From an uncultured bacterium (GTDB taxonomy: Bacteria > Actinomycetota > Coriobacteriia > Coriobacteriales > Coriobacteriaceae), in the NCBI GenBank assembly GCA_905216145.1, contig CAJMST010000005.1:75020-139019 (forward strand): 64,000 bases of DNA, in the 5' to 3' direction. The notes under the pieces were generated by a model, which saw nothing but the letters and a program-made list of their open reading frames with translations, ran no database searches and was not told the DNA's origin. Positions within the stretch are counted from its first letter, which is position 1, and each line of letters begins with the position of its first letter. Positions 40,467 through 49,815 of this stretch are shown here, one piece after another. The position numbers and the translations under genes were made by a program.

Positions 40467-41056
40467 TACTCATCGCCTCCCTTCGGGGCATCGGCGGCAG
40501 CGGCGTCGTCCTCGGCCTCGAGCTCGCGAGCGAGCTGGTCGACGACGGCCTTGCGCTTGCGGGGACGACGGGCGTAGAGGTCAGCCGTCGTGGGCTCTGC
40601 CGGCTCGGGCTCGGGCTCCGGCTCTGCAGCAGGCTCGGGCTCGACGACAGGCTCGGCGGCAGCGGCAGGCTCGGCACCCTCGGCCTTGGACTCCTCAGCA
40701 GCACCCTCGCCCTCGGCGGCAGCCTCGCTCGCGGCCTTCTCGGCAGCAAGACGGGCGCGACGCTCGGCAAAGGTCTCCTTCTTGGCGGGCGCTGCCGTCT
40801 CGGCGGCATCCTCGTCCGCATCGGAATCGTCGTCGGTCGCAGCAACCTTCTTGGGCTTGACCGGAGCCGAAGCGGCCTCACTCACCGGATCGATAATCTC
40901 GGACTGAACAACGGCCGTCATCTTTTCCTGCGTCTCGCGGAACTGACGGATGGCACGGCCGATCGTGCGGCCCATCTGCGGGAGCTTATCCGGGCCAAAC
41001 AGCAAAAAGCCGAAGACCACGATGATCGCGAGCTCACCCTCTCCAATACCAAACAC
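40466..41056 (-). CDS. tatA: Twin-arginine translocase subunit TatA/TatB
   Basis: The GTG at 41056 (GGAGG 7 nt upstream) gives 196 residues beginning VFGIGEGELAIIVVFGFLLFG. The N-terminal helix is followed by the FGPDKLPQMGRTIG hinge and an amphipathic helix. The tail of about 120 residues is long and acidic, rich in Ala, Glu and Pro, longer than usual TatA and nearer to TatB length. An in-frame ATG further upstream is less likely. Confidence 0.92.
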   Translation of the reverse strand: MFGIGEGELAIIVVFGFLLFGPDKLPQMGRTIGRAIRQFRETQEKMTAVVQSEIIDPVSEAASAPVKPKKVAATDDDSDADEDAAETAAPAKKETFAERRARLAAEKAASEAAAEGEGAAEESKAEGAEPAAAAEPVVEPEPAAEPEPEPEPAEPTTADLYARRPRKRKAVVDQLARELEAEDDAAAADAPKGGDE

Positions 41057-41209
41057 ACATACCTCCAAGGCTCGATGTGAGTCGAGCCCGCACCGCGCCA
41101 TTCGGCCGGAACTCGTCTATTCATTCGGTCAAGTATAGCGCCCGGACGCCAAAACGTCCGAGCGCATCACAAACATATGCCAAACGGCACGCCCTTTTGG
41201 GGGCAAAGA

Positions 41210-41524
41210 TTATGCAGCGGTGATCGAAATCTCCTGATCGACACCCAACAGCTGGACCACGCGCATCACCGGGGGCTGCACATTGGTGCAGCTAAAGCGC
41301 TTGCCGTGGTCGACCGCGTGGTGCGCGGCGCCCACAAGCACGCCAATGCCCGTCGAATCGATGTAGCTCACCTGGGCAAAATCGAGCTCAACGGCCTCGG
41401 TGGGCTGCTCGAGCGCCAAGTCGATGGCGTTACGCAGACTGTCGGCATTAGAGATATCGATTTCGCCGGCCACCTTGATGGTGTAGAGCTCCGGCGTGGG
41501 GTTGGTGGAAATACCCAAATCCAT
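41210..41524 (-). CDS. STAS-domain anti-sigma factor antagonist
   Basis: The 104-residue protein has the STAS core with VSYIDSTGIGVLVG, in which the Ser is the usual phosphorylation site of SpoIIAA/RsbV proteins. It would release a sigma factor from its anti-sigma kinase when unphosphorylated. No cognate kinase or sigma factor is adjacent. Confidence 0.9.
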   Translation of the reverse strand: MDLGISTNPTPELYTIKVAGEIDISNADSLRNAIDLALEQPTEAVELDFAQVSYIDSTGIGVLVGAAHHAVDHGKRFSCTNVQPPVMRVVQLLGVDQEISITAA

Positions 41525-41575
41525 GTATACGCTCCTTTGTGTATCGAAAGTGCAGATAGTACGGGAAGCCGCGCG

Positions 41576-42880
41576 TTAGGCGCGTTCGGCACGCGCAAGC
41601 TCGGCAGCGACAAGCTTAACGGCCAGCACCAGCACATCGAGCGCGGCCTCCAAGTCCTCGACCGTGGGATAGCTCGGCGCGATGCGGATGTTGGTGTCGC
41701 GCGGATCCTTGCCATAGGGCCAGGTGGCACCGGCCGGCGTGAGCTTGACGCCCAGGTCTGCGCAAAGCGCGGCGACCTTTTGAGCCGAGCCCTCGGGACC
41801 ATCGAAGCTTACAAAGTAGCCGCCGCGGGGGTGCGTCCAGGTGGCACAGCCCGTATCGCCCAGGCCCTCGGTGAGCTTGCGCTCAACGGCCTCAAAGCGC
41901 GGGCGCAAGAACTCGGCATGCTTTTTCATGTGCTCCTTGACCGCCTCGATGGTGGGAAGGAAACGCACGTGGCGCAGCTGGTTGAGCTTATCGGCGCTGA
42001 TGAGGCCGGCCTTCAGGCGCTTGGAGAACTCCGCGATAACCGCGGGGCTCGCACCGATAAAGCCGATACCGGCACCCGGGAAGGTGATCTTGGACGTCGA
42101 GGCGAATGCCACCACGCGGTCCTCGGTGCCCGCCGCGCGGGCAAGATCGAAGATGTTGGCAAGCTTGTCGGTCTCGTCGTACAGGTCGTGCACGCAGTAG
42201 GCGTTGTCCCAGAAGATGCGGAAATCGGGCGCGGCCGTGGGCATCTCGACCAGGCGACGCACGGTGTCCTCGCTAAAGGTGATACCCGTGGGGTTGGAAT
42301 ACTTGGGCACGCACCAGATGCCCTTGATGGAGTCGTCGGCGGCAACGAGGCGCTCGATCTCGTCCATGTCGGGGCCGTTGTCGGTCATCGCGACGGGAAC
42401 GTTCTCGATGCCCAAGTCGGCGGTAATGCCAAAGTGGCGATCGTAGCCGGGAACCGGGCACAGGAACTTGACCTTCTTGCCGTCGTGCGCTGCCTCGTAA
42501 GCCTCCCAAGGGTCGCTACCACACGAGCCGCAACGCCAGAACATACCGGCGATATCGTGCTCGATCAGCAAGCTCGACGAGCCCAGCACGAGCGTCTGCT
42601 CGGCGGGGCAACCCAGGAACTCCCCCGCTAGCTTGCGTGCCGAGGGAATGCCCTCAAAGCAGCCGTAGTTGGAACAGTCGACGTTGCCGTCGTGCAGATC
42701 GGCGTCGGCGTTGAGGATATCGAGCATGGGGCGCGAGATGTCCACCTGGGAGGGCGACGGCTTGCCGCGGGCCATGTCGAGCGCCAGGCCCTTGGCCTTG
42801 ACCTCGGCGACCTCGGCTTTGAGCGCCTCTATGGCGGCATCGAGTTCGGTGGTTTCCATCTTCTGGTAGATCGTCTGCAT
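41576..42880 (-). CDS. PLP-dependent class I aminotransferase (aspartate aminotransferase-like)
   Basis: The 434-residue enzyme starts MQTIYQKMETTELDAAI. It has the PLP-binding Lys in FASTSKITFPGAG, the cofactor residues KYSNPTG and FWDNAYCVHD, and the C-terminal Arg in NIRIAPSYP that binds substrate carboxylate. It is of the type seen in many actinobacteria next to unrelated genes (annotated as aspartate or alanine transaminase). The substrate is not certain. Confidence 0.87.
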   Translation of the reverse strand: MQTIYQKMETTELDAAIEALKAEVAEVKAKGLALDMARGKPSPSQVDISRPMLDILNADADLHDGNVDCSNYGCFEGIPSARKLAGEFLGCPAEQTLVLGSSSLLIEHDIAGMFWRCGSCGSDPWEAYEAAHDGKKVKFLCPVPGYDRHFGITADLGIENVPVAMTDNGPDMDEIERLVAADDSIKGIWCVPKYSNPTGITFSEDTVRRLVEMPTAAPDFRIFWDNAYCVHDLYDETDKLANIFDLARAAGTEDRVVAFASTSKITFPGAGIGFIGASPAVIAEFSKRLKAGLISADKLNQLRHVRFLPTIEAVKEHMKKHAEFLRPRFEAVERKLTEGLGDTGCATWTHPRGGYFVSFDGPEGSAQKVAALCADLGVKLTPAGATWPYGKDPRDTNIRIAPSYPTVEDLEAALDVLVLAVKLVAAELARAERA

Positions 42881-43029
42881 GGGTGCGACCTTTCACGAAG
42901 CGGTACGTTGCAATTCTTCTAAGTATAGACCGCCACCGTCGCAACGTTATGAAGCCGTGATAGATTAAGTCCATCGCAATGAATTACGAATCGCCGCGCA
43001 TGCCGGCGTGAAGCGCCCAAGGAGGCACT

Positions 43030-43284
43030 ATGGAGTACGGATCGTTCCAGGCCGAGGAATTCGGTGACCTGCAGCGCCTGGTCGACGGACTATTTTACGA
43101 CCGTCACGCCATCGACCGCCTGGATCTGATCGTACAGGCCGAAATCTTGGACCTGGCACCCGATCTCATGGAAATCGTGAACCTTTTGCCGCCCGGCTAT
43201 TACGACCGCCAGTCACTTTGCGACCAGCTCAACTCCGCCTTGGCCGCCCACGGCTGGGGCGCCATCTACGGCACCGTGGAATGA
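43030..43284 (+). CDS. Small conserved-looking protein, function unknown
   Basis: The 84-residue acidic protein has GGAGG just upstream of its ATG and codon use like its neighbours. It is predicted helical (LVDGLFYDRHAIDRLDLIVQ) with no membrane segment or Cys. It is transcribed divergently from the aminotransferase. I do not recognise the family; the resemblance to bacterial regulator-of-division proteins is too weak to use. Confidence 0.6.
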   Translation: MEYGSFQAEEFGDLQRLVDGLFYDRHAIDRLDLIVQAEILDLAPDLMEIVNLLPPGYYDRQSLCDQLNSALAAHGWGAIYGTVE

Positions 43285-43356
43285 GCCTCGAGGCCGACGA
43301 TTTGGCCCGTTTCCCGACCCTGGCGAGGCTTGTTTTAGGGCTTGTGGCCAAAAAAG

Positions 43357-43552
43357 GGCAAATATGAGTACTGTTACCTTTTTAGTAGCAGCGATTAAGC
43401 CCCCAAATCGGCGTTTTTTCGCCTGGATTTTCTTTCCGAGTAGTAGCTATCGCCAAATTGGAGTCAAGCGATTACTCGTTAACATACAGATAGCATGATT
43501 GTGTTCATTATTTTCCACACCTAAAATGAAACGCCGTTTGTGACAGTACTCA
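43357..43552. repeat. About 196-bp element related to the 28842-29050 element
   Basis: The left end GGCAAATATGAGTACTGTTAC and the following TTTAGTAGCAG match the 28842 element. The right end GTGACAGTACTCA matches its other end. The centre is AT-rich and differs. The right end is joined to the terminator at 43530. Confidence 0.6.
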
Positions 43553-43567
43553 CAAACGGCGTTTTTT
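43530..43567 (+). terminator. Terminator built on a repeat end
   Basis: Arms AACGCCGTTTGTGA (43530-43543) and TCACAAACGGCGTT (43550-43563) flank a 6-nt loop and are followed by six T residues. The loop plus stem top reads as the repeat end GTGACAGTACTCA. Confidence 0.8.
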
Positions 43568-43657
43568 GACCACGGGGGTGTCTGGCAGGCGGCAAGCACC
43601 GCCCGAATCCGCATTTTGAACGCGCCCGAATCGGTTCTGGAGCCGGTTTTCGCGCTC

Positions 43658-45016
43658 TTACTCGTCCTTGGGCGCGGGGTGTTTGCAGATCACACTCATG
43701 TAGATCATGCCAAGTACGGCCGCGGTGACAGAGCCGGCGAGAATAGCGGCCTTGGCGGCCAGAACCTCAAACTGGGCCGTCGGGAAGGCGAGGCCGCTAA
43801 TGAGGATCGACATGGTAAAGCCGATGCCACCCAGAATGCCCACGCCGGCGATCATGTGCCAGTTAACGTTTTTCGGCAGCTCGGACATCTTGAGCTTAAC
43901 CAGGGCAAACGTCATGCCAAAGATACCGATGGGCTTGCCCAGCAGCATGCCAAAGTACACGCCGAGCGTCACCGGGTCGGTCAGCAGCGTGCCCATATCC
44001 ACGCCCACCAGGCGAACCTGCGCGTTGACAAACGCAAAGATGGGCAGGATCACAAAGTTGACCGGCGTGGAGATCAGGCGCTCCATGCGCATGAGCGGCG
44101 GGGTCACGCGGTGCATGACGCGCTCGACCTTGGTAGTCGAGACGGTAAAGTCGTGCTGGCCCAGAATGTGCGTCTCGTCGTCGTAGCGATCGTCGAGCAG
44201 GGGCAGGCACTCGCCCAGCCAGTCGGTAAGGCTATCGAGCTTAACGCCGCACTTGGCCGGGATGGTGAAGGCCAGGATGACGCCGGCGAGCGTGGCGTGC
44301 ACGCCGCTCTTAAACATGCAGAACCACAGCAGCAGGCCTAGCAACGTATACGGGGCAAGGCGGTAATGCTGAGTCTTGTTGAGCCACACGAGCGCACAGG
44401 TCACAAGCGCGGCGGCGCCCAACCAAAACGGATTGGGGCTCTGACCGTAGAAGATGGCGATGGCGGCGATAGAGATGAGGTCGTCGGCGATGGCGAGCGT
44501 CGAGAAGAACACGCGCACGCCGTTGGGCACGCGATTACCCAAAAGCGACAGCACGCCCAGCGCAAAGGCAATATCGGTTGCCATGGGAATGGCCCAGCCG
44601 TTGTGCGCGCCGGCATGGTTAAAGATCAGATAGATGCAGGCGGGAACGACGACGCCGCCCACGGCCGCCAGCATGGGAAGCATGGCCTGACGCGGATTCT
44701 TGAGCTCGCCGACCGTCATCTCGTACTTAAGCTCAATGCCCACCAACAAAAAGAAAATCGCCATGAGGAAGTCGTTGACGAAAAGCTCAACGGTAAGACC
44801 GGCCGTAAGGTTGCCCAGACCCACATACAGCGGGGTCTCCAAAAAGTGATGGATGGCCTCGTAGGCATCGGTATTGGCGCAAATGACGGCGGCGATGGCG
44901 GCGAAGACCATGACGGCGGCGGAAATCGTGCCGTTCTCGGCGATGCGTTCCCAAATGTCGTGACGTTCAAAGCGCTTGCGCTCACGAACGTTGAACAGCT
45001 GCTCAGTTGCTGCCAT
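43658..45016 (-). CDS. nhaA: Na+/H+ antiporter NhaA
   Basis: The 452-residue protein has an N-terminal charged segment and eleven to twelve predicted helices, with the NhaA residues in AIPMATDIAFALGVL (Asp163-164 type pair) and TLAIADDLISI. It exchanges internal sodium for protons. The length exceeds E. coli NhaA by about 65 residues, partly in a loop that starts near DRYDDETHIL. Confidence 0.92.
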   Translation of the reverse strand: MAATEQLFNVRERKRFERHDIWERIAENGTISAAVMVFAAIAAVICANTDAYEAIHHFLETPLYVGLGNLTAGLTVELFVNDFLMAIFFLLVGIELKYEMTVGELKNPRQAMLPMLAAVGGVVVPACIYLIFNHAGAHNGWAIPMATDIAFALGVLSLLGNRVPNGVRVFFSTLAIADDLISIAAIAIFYGQSPNPFWLGAAALVTCALVWLNKTQHYRLAPYTLLGLLLWFCMFKSGVHATLAGVILAFTIPAKCGVKLDSLTDWLGECLPLLDDRYDDETHILGQHDFTVSTTKVERVMHRVTPPLMRMERLISTPVNFVILPIFAFVNAQVRLVGVDMGTLLTDPVTLGVYFGMLLGKPIGIFGMTFALVKLKMSELPKNVNWHMIAGVGILGGIGFTMSILISGLAFPTAQFEVLAAKAAILAGSVTAAVLGMIYMSVICKHPAPKDE

Positions 45017-45027
45017 GGGCGGCTCCT

Positions 45028-45044
45028 TTCACGGGAAAGCTCCC
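45028..45044. repeat. Short hairpin upstream of nhaA
   Basis: ACGGGA and TCCCGT flank a short loop just before the nhaA start. A second inverted repeat, TTGAACA/TGTTCAA, is at 45162-45180. Either could be a regulatory site; no regulator is known. Confidence 0.3.
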
Positions 45045-45224
45045 GTCTTAAAAAAGCACGGCCCGCCCAAGTGGCGGCGCCGCGCTCTAACGTATTACGC
45101 TTGCATCTAGCCTACCCTGCACGACAAGCACGCAGGCGTGGCCGAAAAGCGGAACCACAGGTTGAACATTATTTGTTCAACGGCACGGGCATACCTGTCC
45201 AAGAGACGACGCGGCGCCGTGCAC

Positions 45225-45263
45225 AAAAAACGACCGGAGCGCGGGGCGTCCGCGGTCCGGTCG
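45225..45263 (-). terminator. Terminator of ppaC
   Basis: CGACCGGA (45231-45238) and TCCGGTCG (45256-45263) pair, and six minus-strand T residues follow (45225-45230). Confidence 0.75.
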
Positions 45264-45283
45264 TGGCGTTTGGTCAACTAAAC

Positions 45284-46207
45284 CTAGCAGGCGGCCATGA
45301 TGGGGGCAGCGACCTGCTTCTTACGGGAGAGGACGCCCGGCATCCAGACGCCGTCGTGCTCGTCGGCAATGCCCAGGCCCTTCTGAGCGGCCTCGGTCTC
45401 GCCCTCGAGCAGGACCTGCGAGCCCTCCTCCATGATGTCAGTGATGCACAGGACGATGCCGTCGGCACCCTTCTCGGCGGCGTAGGCGCGCATGGCCTCG
45501 CGAATCTCGTCGATCATGCCGAGTGCGCGGGTCTTGTCGACAGTCTCGTACTGGCCGATGAGCAGCTTCTTGCCGGCGGGCTCGAACATCTTGATGTCGT
45601 TGCCGACCATCTCGGCTGCGGTGAAGGAGCCGGACGGACGGGTAAGGAAGACCTCCATGCCAAACTTGACCGGGTCGACGCCCACCTGCTCGCCGAGCTT
45701 GGCGGCGACGGCGCGGTCGACATCGGTGGTGGTGGGGCTCTTGAGCATGAGCGTGTCGGTCATCATGGCCGAGAGCAGCAGCTTGGCCTGGACGTCGGAA
45801 AGCTCAACGCCGAGCACGCCGGCGAGCTTGGTGACGATGGTGCAGCTGGAGCCCCAGGGCAGGCAGATGTAGTGCAGCGGGCCGGCGGTCTCAAAGTCGC
45901 CGATGCGGTGATGATCGACAACGCCAAAGACCGTGGCGTCCTTAAGGCCGGCGACAGACTGGGCAGACTCGTTGTGGTCGGTGAGGACGACGAGCTGACC
46001 GGCCTCGACGGACTCGATCACGCGGGGCTCGGCGATGCCGGCGTCGGCGAGCAGCTTGGCGGACTCGGCCGGAAGCTGACCAAGGGCGCAGGCCTCGTAG
46101 GTGTTGCCGGCATACTCAACCTGGTTGAGCAGCTGGGACAGGACGACGGCGCTCATGATGGCGTCGTTATCGGGGTTCTGGTGACCAAAGACAAGAACGT
46201 TTGCCAT
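45284..46207 (-). CDS. ppaC: Manganese-dependent inorganic pyrophosphatase (family II)
   Basis: The 307-residue enzyme has the DHH-phosphoesterase motifs GHQNPDNDAI and VDHHRIGDF, and the late RKKQVAAPI substrate-binding segment. It hydrolyses pyrophosphate in the cytoplasm, pulling biosynthetic reactions forward. Confidence 0.94.
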   Translation of the reverse strand: MANVLVFGHQNPDNDAIMSAVVLSQLLNQVEYAGNTYEACALGQLPAESAKLLADAGIAEPRVIESVEAGQLVVLTDHNESAQSVAGLKDATVFGVVDHHRIGDFETAGPLHYICLPWGSSCTIVTKLAGVLGVELSDVQAKLLLSAMMTDTLMLKSPTTTDVDRAVAAKLGEQVGVDPVKFGMEVFLTRPSGSFTAAEMVGNDIKMFEPAGKKLLIGQYETVDKTRALGMIDEIREAMRAYAAEKGADGIVLCITDIMEEGSQVLLEGETEAAQKGLGIADEHDGVWMPGVLSRKKQVAAPIMAAC

Positions 46208-46331
46208 GGATATCCTCCACTTGATATGTGTACTTGGACGTAGCTATGGTAGCACGCCGATGCCGAGCCTTCGCAGACGGAAGGGCCACGGTATATTTTG
46301 GGGCGCAGGCACGGGGGCCAAGGCTGTCCCT

Positions 46332-46352
46332 TTTGCACCATGTTGGTGCAAA
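46332..46352. repeat. Hairpin sharing a repeat with 56637-56654
   Basis: TTTGCACCA and TGGTGCAAA flank 3 nt. The continuing sequence GGTGCAAAGTAACCTG (46345-46360) occurs in inverse orientation at 56637-56652, suggesting a dispersed intergenic repeat. Confidence 0.55.
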
Positions 46353-46375
46353 GTAACCTGTCCCCCTTGCACCAG

Positions 46376-47329
46376 CTATTTACCGGCGGCGCGCAGGGCT
46401 ACGTAGGCGGCACCGATGATGCCGGCGTCGTTTCCGAGCGAAGCGACCTTAATGGGTGTCTCGCGCGAGGCGGAAAGCGCGTACTGCTTAAAGTGCTCGC
46501 GAACCTTATCGAGGTAGACATCGGCCGAGGCGGAGGCGCCGCCGCCGATGAGGAACATCTCGGGATCAACCACGTTGGCAATAAGCGCCAGTGCACGGCC
46601 GAGATAGTCGGCCATGGTATCGGCCGCGGCCAGCGCGAGCTTGTCGCCCTCGCGGCAGGCCTGGAACACGTCCTTGGAATCGGAGGGGCCGGTCAGCTCG
46701 ATGGGCTCGACGCCCGCCTTCTCGCACTCGGCAAGGTAGTTGCTCACCACGCCGGTGGCGCTGGAATACTGCTCCAGATGGCCATGGCCGCCGCAGCCGC
46801 AGGTGCGCTCCTCAGCCGGGTTCAGGCACATGTGGCCAATCTCGCCGCCGGCGCCCACAACGCCCGATACCACGTCGCCGTTAACGATAACGCCGCCGCC
46901 CACGCCGGTACCAATGGTGACCATCACCACGTTCTGTACGCCCTTGGCAGAGCCGAGCCAGGCCTCGCCCATAGCAGCGGCGTTGGCGTCGTTCTCGTAC
47001 TTAACGACCGCGTCGGGGCAGTGCTCCTGGATGGCGATCTTGAGCTCGGGCAGGTTAATGGCAATGTTGGCCTTGACCTTGGCATCGCCCGATGCCGGGA
47101 TGGGGCACGGAACGGCCAGGCCAATGCCCGCCACAAAGGCACGCGGAACCTGGGCCTTGGCGACCACCTGGTCGATAGCCTCGGTCACCGCGGCAAAGCC
47201 CGCAGCGTCAACGATGGGAGGCGTGGGCACGCTGGCCTTGGCAAGCAGGTTACCGTCTTCGTCGAACAGGCCCTCCTTGACCGAAGTGCCGCCGACGTCA
47301 ATGCCGATGTAGTACTGCTTAGGTTCCAT
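46376..47329 (-). CDS. ROK-family glucokinase
   Basis: The start at 47329 gives 317 residues beginning MEPKQYYIGIDVGGTSVKEG (ATP-binding DxGGT). GIGLAVPCPI and the ROK zinc motif CGCGGHGHLEQYSS follow. It probably phosphorylates free glucose released by the nearby GH1 enzyme. It is 240 bp downstream of the PTS EIIA gene, with a terminator between them. Confidence 0.9.
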   Translation of the reverse strand: MEPKQYYIGIDVGGTSVKEGLFDEDGNLLAKASVPTPPIVDAAGFAAVTEAIDQVVAKAQVPRAFVAGIGLAVPCPIPASGDAKVKANIAINLPELKIAIQEHCPDAVVKYENDANAAAMGEAWLGSAKGVQNVVMVTIGTGVGGGVIVNGDVVSGVVGAGGEIGHMCLNPAEERTCGCGGHGHLEQYSSATGVVSNYLAECEKAGVEPIELTGPSDSKDVFQACREGDKLALAAADTMADYLGRALALIANVVDPEMFLIGGGASASADVYLDKVREHFKQYALSASRETPIKVASLGNDAGIIGAAYVALRAAGK

Positions 47330-47480
47330 GGGAGCCCACCTTTCTCGTTTAAACATTGCCTGTATGGTACCGCTCCCAAGGCAAAAACCTACCAAAAAGG
47401 GACAGGTTTGTTTTGGCAGGTTTTATCTGGGGAAACGTCCGCCCGCTCAACGAGCAATGACGCTCAGCAACTCGCCAAAC

Positions 47481-47512
47481 AAAAAGCGCCGGGAGAGGGA
47501 GACTCCCGGCGC
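47481..47512 (-). terminator. Terminator of the beta-glucoside PTS genes
   Basis: GCGCCGGGAG (47486-47495) and CTCCCGGCGC (47503-47512) are perfect 10-bp arms, followed on the minus strand by five T residues. Confidence 0.85.
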
Positions 47513-47570
47513 CTGCAAAAGGGACTGGATTGTATGCGAACCGCACGATCCGTCGCGGCGAAAACGCCAG

Positions 47571-47903
47571 CTAGGCCTTGAGTGCCTGTAGCTGTTTGTG
47601 GACCTCAATGAGCTCCGTGGCCATGACGCGCATGGTCTCGGTGCCGGCCATCTGGTCCTCGGCGTGCAGCAGAATCAGCGGGGCCTCGCCGTTGCGCTCG
47701 CCATTGGCCTCCTTCTTAAGAAGTCCCATGTGAACATCGTGGCCGCCGTTATAGGCCTCGTCGCCCTGCTTAATGAGCTCCTCGGCGGCGTCGAAATCGC
47801 CCTCCTTGGCCTTCTGCACGGCGTTGATGTACATGCTCTTGGCGGTACCGACGTAGCTGATGATCTCGAAGCAGGTCATCTGCAGTTCGTTCATATCCTC
47901 CAT
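47571..47903 (-). CDS. PTS lactose/cellobiose-family EIIA
   Basis: The 110-residue helical protein includes YVGTAKSMYINAVQKAKEGD and the active-site His in LILLHAEDQMAGTE. It forms a trimer that passes phosphate to EIIB. The ATG at 47903 is chosen for its AGGTG spacing; a GTG at 47912 and an ATG at 47894 are alternatives. It follows EIIB directly. Confidence 0.92.
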   Translation of the reverse strand: MEDMNELQMTCFEIISYVGTAKSMYINAVQKAKEGDFDAAEELIKQGDEAYNGGHDVHMGLLKKEANGERNGEAPLILLHAEDQMAGTETMRVMATELIEVHKQLQALKA

Positions 47904-47912
47904 GCGCTGCAC

Positions 47913-48215
47913 CTAGCCCATCACGCTGACGCAGTGGTCGATGATGCCGGCGGCGTTCATGCGGCCATAGTCGACCATGTTGATGACCTCGACCGGGAAA
48001 CGGCCGGCGGCCTCCTTCTCAAAGTCGCCCTTGGTGTAGCCGATCTGCGGGCCGAGCAGCAGGATGTCGCACTCGTCCAGGTGATCGTGGGCCTCATTCA
48101 TAGGACGGGCTTCGACCTCGATGTCCAGACCACGGCTCGCGACCTCGGACTGCATCTTCTGGACCAGCAGACTCGTGGACATGCCGGCATTGCAGCAAAG
48201 CATGATCTTCTTCAT
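47913..48215 (-). CDS. PTS lactose/cellobiose-family EIIB
   Basis: The 100-residue protein starts MKKIMLCCNAGMSTSLLVQKM, with the phosphorylated Cys in the LCxxGMST loop. It takes phosphate from EIIA and gives it to the sugar in EIIC. It lies between EIIC and EIIA. Confidence 0.94.
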   Translation of the reverse strand: MKKIMLCCNAGMSTSLLVQKMQSEVASRGLDIEVEARPMNEAHDHLDECDILLLGPQIGYTKGDFEKEAAGRFPVEVINMVDYGRMNAAGIIDHCVSVMG

Positions 48216-48315
48216 GGTTTCCTCCTTATAACTGCGCGGCGCGCAGACGACAAACTGGATAAATCCTTGTGGTTATCTTTCCCCTGTTTTGCACGTTTAG
48301 GCAAAAAAGGAGATA

Positions 48316-48344
48316 CGGGTACCGGTACCAAGCATCGGTACCCG
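48316..48344 (-). terminator. Hairpin between EIIC and EIIB, possible attenuator
   Basis: CGGGTACCG (48316-48324) and CGGTACCCG (48336-48344) are perfect arms. On the minus strand a T-rich tract (CCTTTTTTGCC) begins about 8 nt beyond the hairpin. It lies in the 150-bp gap between EIIC and EIIB and may reduce expression of the downstream genes. Confidence 0.4.
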
Positions 48345-48365
48345 CAAGGGTGGAATGGACAAACG

Positions 48366-49718
48366 CTAGGCGTTCTGCTCGGCGAGGGCCTCCTGCTTGG
48401 CGATGGCCTTCTCGGAGATCCTCATAAAGGGCAGGTAGACAGCCATGCCGATGACCAGCTCCAGAGCCTGCCACACGCCGGCGCGCCAGTCAAAGCCCGT
48501 AGCAAGCAGGGCGTTGATGACGGGCGGCATGGTCCAAGGCACCTGAGCGATGCAGGGGCTGATGATGCCAGCGCAGGTCAGGCCATAGGTGACACCGATG
48601 AACAGGTCGGGAAGAAGCACGAACGGAATCATGAGCGGCAGGTTGTACACGATGGGGTAACCGTAGATGACCGGCTCGTTGATGTTGAACAGGCCAGGCA
48701 GAATGGCCATCTTGGCAACGGTCTTGGAGGCCTTGTTCTTGGAGAACAGGAAGGTGTCGAGCAGCAGCATGAGGGTGCAGCCCGAGCCGCCGATGAGGGC
48801 GAAGCTGTTGACGATCTGCATGTTCATGTAGTGATCGGGCTGGATGGTACCGCCGGCGGCAAAGGTAGCCATGTTGTCGACGATGAGCATGGTCAGGATC
48901 GGCTCGACGGTAGCGCCCGAGATGGTGGACTGGTGAATACCAACGCAGAACAGCAGGTTGGCGAGGGTGTAGATGAGGATGACAGCCCACGGACCGGCGT
49001 TCATGATGCTCTTGAGCGGGTTGGAGATGCAGGTGGAGATGATGGTGCACAGGTCGGTGCCGGCGCAGACGGCGAGCAGGGCCGAGGCGATAGCGAAGAT
49101 CGAGAGGTTGAGCAGCATTGGGATCATGACGTTGAAGGAGTTGGAGACCGCAGGAGGTACGCCCTCGCCCAGCTTGACCTTGAGCTTCTCGACGCCCGAG
49201 ATCTTGATGAAGAGCGTCGTGGAGAGCAGGGCGATGATGATGGCCGAGAACAGGCCGTTGGTACCGGTGTTGGCGGTCGAAAGGGCACCGGTGACCTCGG
49301 CGGAGGTGATCTTGTCGGTGAGAAGCGGGCTCGTGGCGGCAAGGGTGGCGGTGATCTGCTGCGGCATCATGATGACGAAGGCAGAGATAGCGACAACCAC
49401 GCAGGCAAGCGGGTTATCGAAACGCTCGTTCTTGGCGAGGCTGTAGCCAATCAGACCGGCCAGGATAATGGCGGACACGTTAAGGGTGCCCAGGGTGATT
49501 GCCGAGCCCCAGGTCTGGAGGTTGGCGAGGCCCGCCGCATCGAGCGGGAACAGAGGGAACACGACGTTGTTGATAAGAACCGCGATACCCGCAAGGATAT
49601 AGAGCGGCGTGATGGTCGCGAAGGCATCGCGCAGGGAACGCAGATGAACCTGGTTTCCCACCTTCGCAGAGACCTCGGCAAATTTGTCGAGGAAGCTCTT
49701 TCCGTTGTCACTGGCCAT
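48366..49718 (-). CDS. PTS lactose/cellobiose-family EIIC
   Basis: The 450-residue permease starts MASDNGKSFLDKFAEVSAKVG and has about ten hydrophobic helices, with the family segments LFNINEPVIYGYPIVYNL and GGSGCTLMLLLDT. It transports beta-glucosides such as cellobiose. The GH1 enzyme is encoded upstream in the same direction. Confidence 0.93.
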   Translation of the reverse strand: MASDNGKSFLDKFAEVSAKVGNQVHLRSLRDAFATITPLYILAGIAVLINNVVFPLFPLDAAGLANLQTWGSAITLGTLNVSAIILAGLIGYSLAKNERFDNPLACVVVAISAFVIMMPQQITATLAATSPLLTDKITSAEVTGALSTANTGTNGLFSAIIIALLSTTLFIKISGVEKLKVKLGEGVPPAVSNSFNVMIPMLLNLSIFAIASALLAVCAGTDLCTIISTCISNPLKSIMNAGPWAVILIYTLANLLFCVGIHQSTISGATVEPILTMLIVDNMATFAAGGTIQPDHYMNMQIVNSFALIGGSGCTLMLLLDTFLFSKNKASKTVAKMAILPGLFNINEPVIYGYPIVYNLPLMIPFVLLPDLFIGVTYGLTCAGIISPCIAQVPWTMPPVINALLATGFDWRAGVWQALELVIGMAVYLPFMRISEKAIAKQEALAEQNA

Positions 49719-49815
49719 GATTGCTCCTAACTTTCAAATCCGGCCTTTTCCTATGCGCACGGTGGTCTGTCGCCCTCTGCCACCAGATGTGCCAATGTTA
49801 TTGCGCGTTTGCGCA

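Noticed and set aside
44366..46243. Plus-strand open frame of about 625 codons opposite nhaA and ppaC
   Set aside because: Composition matches a codon-bias shadow and it spans two genuine genes and their gap.
47598..49730. Long plus-strand open frame (about 710 codons) opposite the PTS EIIA-EIIB-EIIC genes
   Set aside because: It is antisense to three well-supported genes, and its translation is rich in His, Arg, Asp and Gly as expected from the mirror of GC-rich codons. No domain is recognisable.
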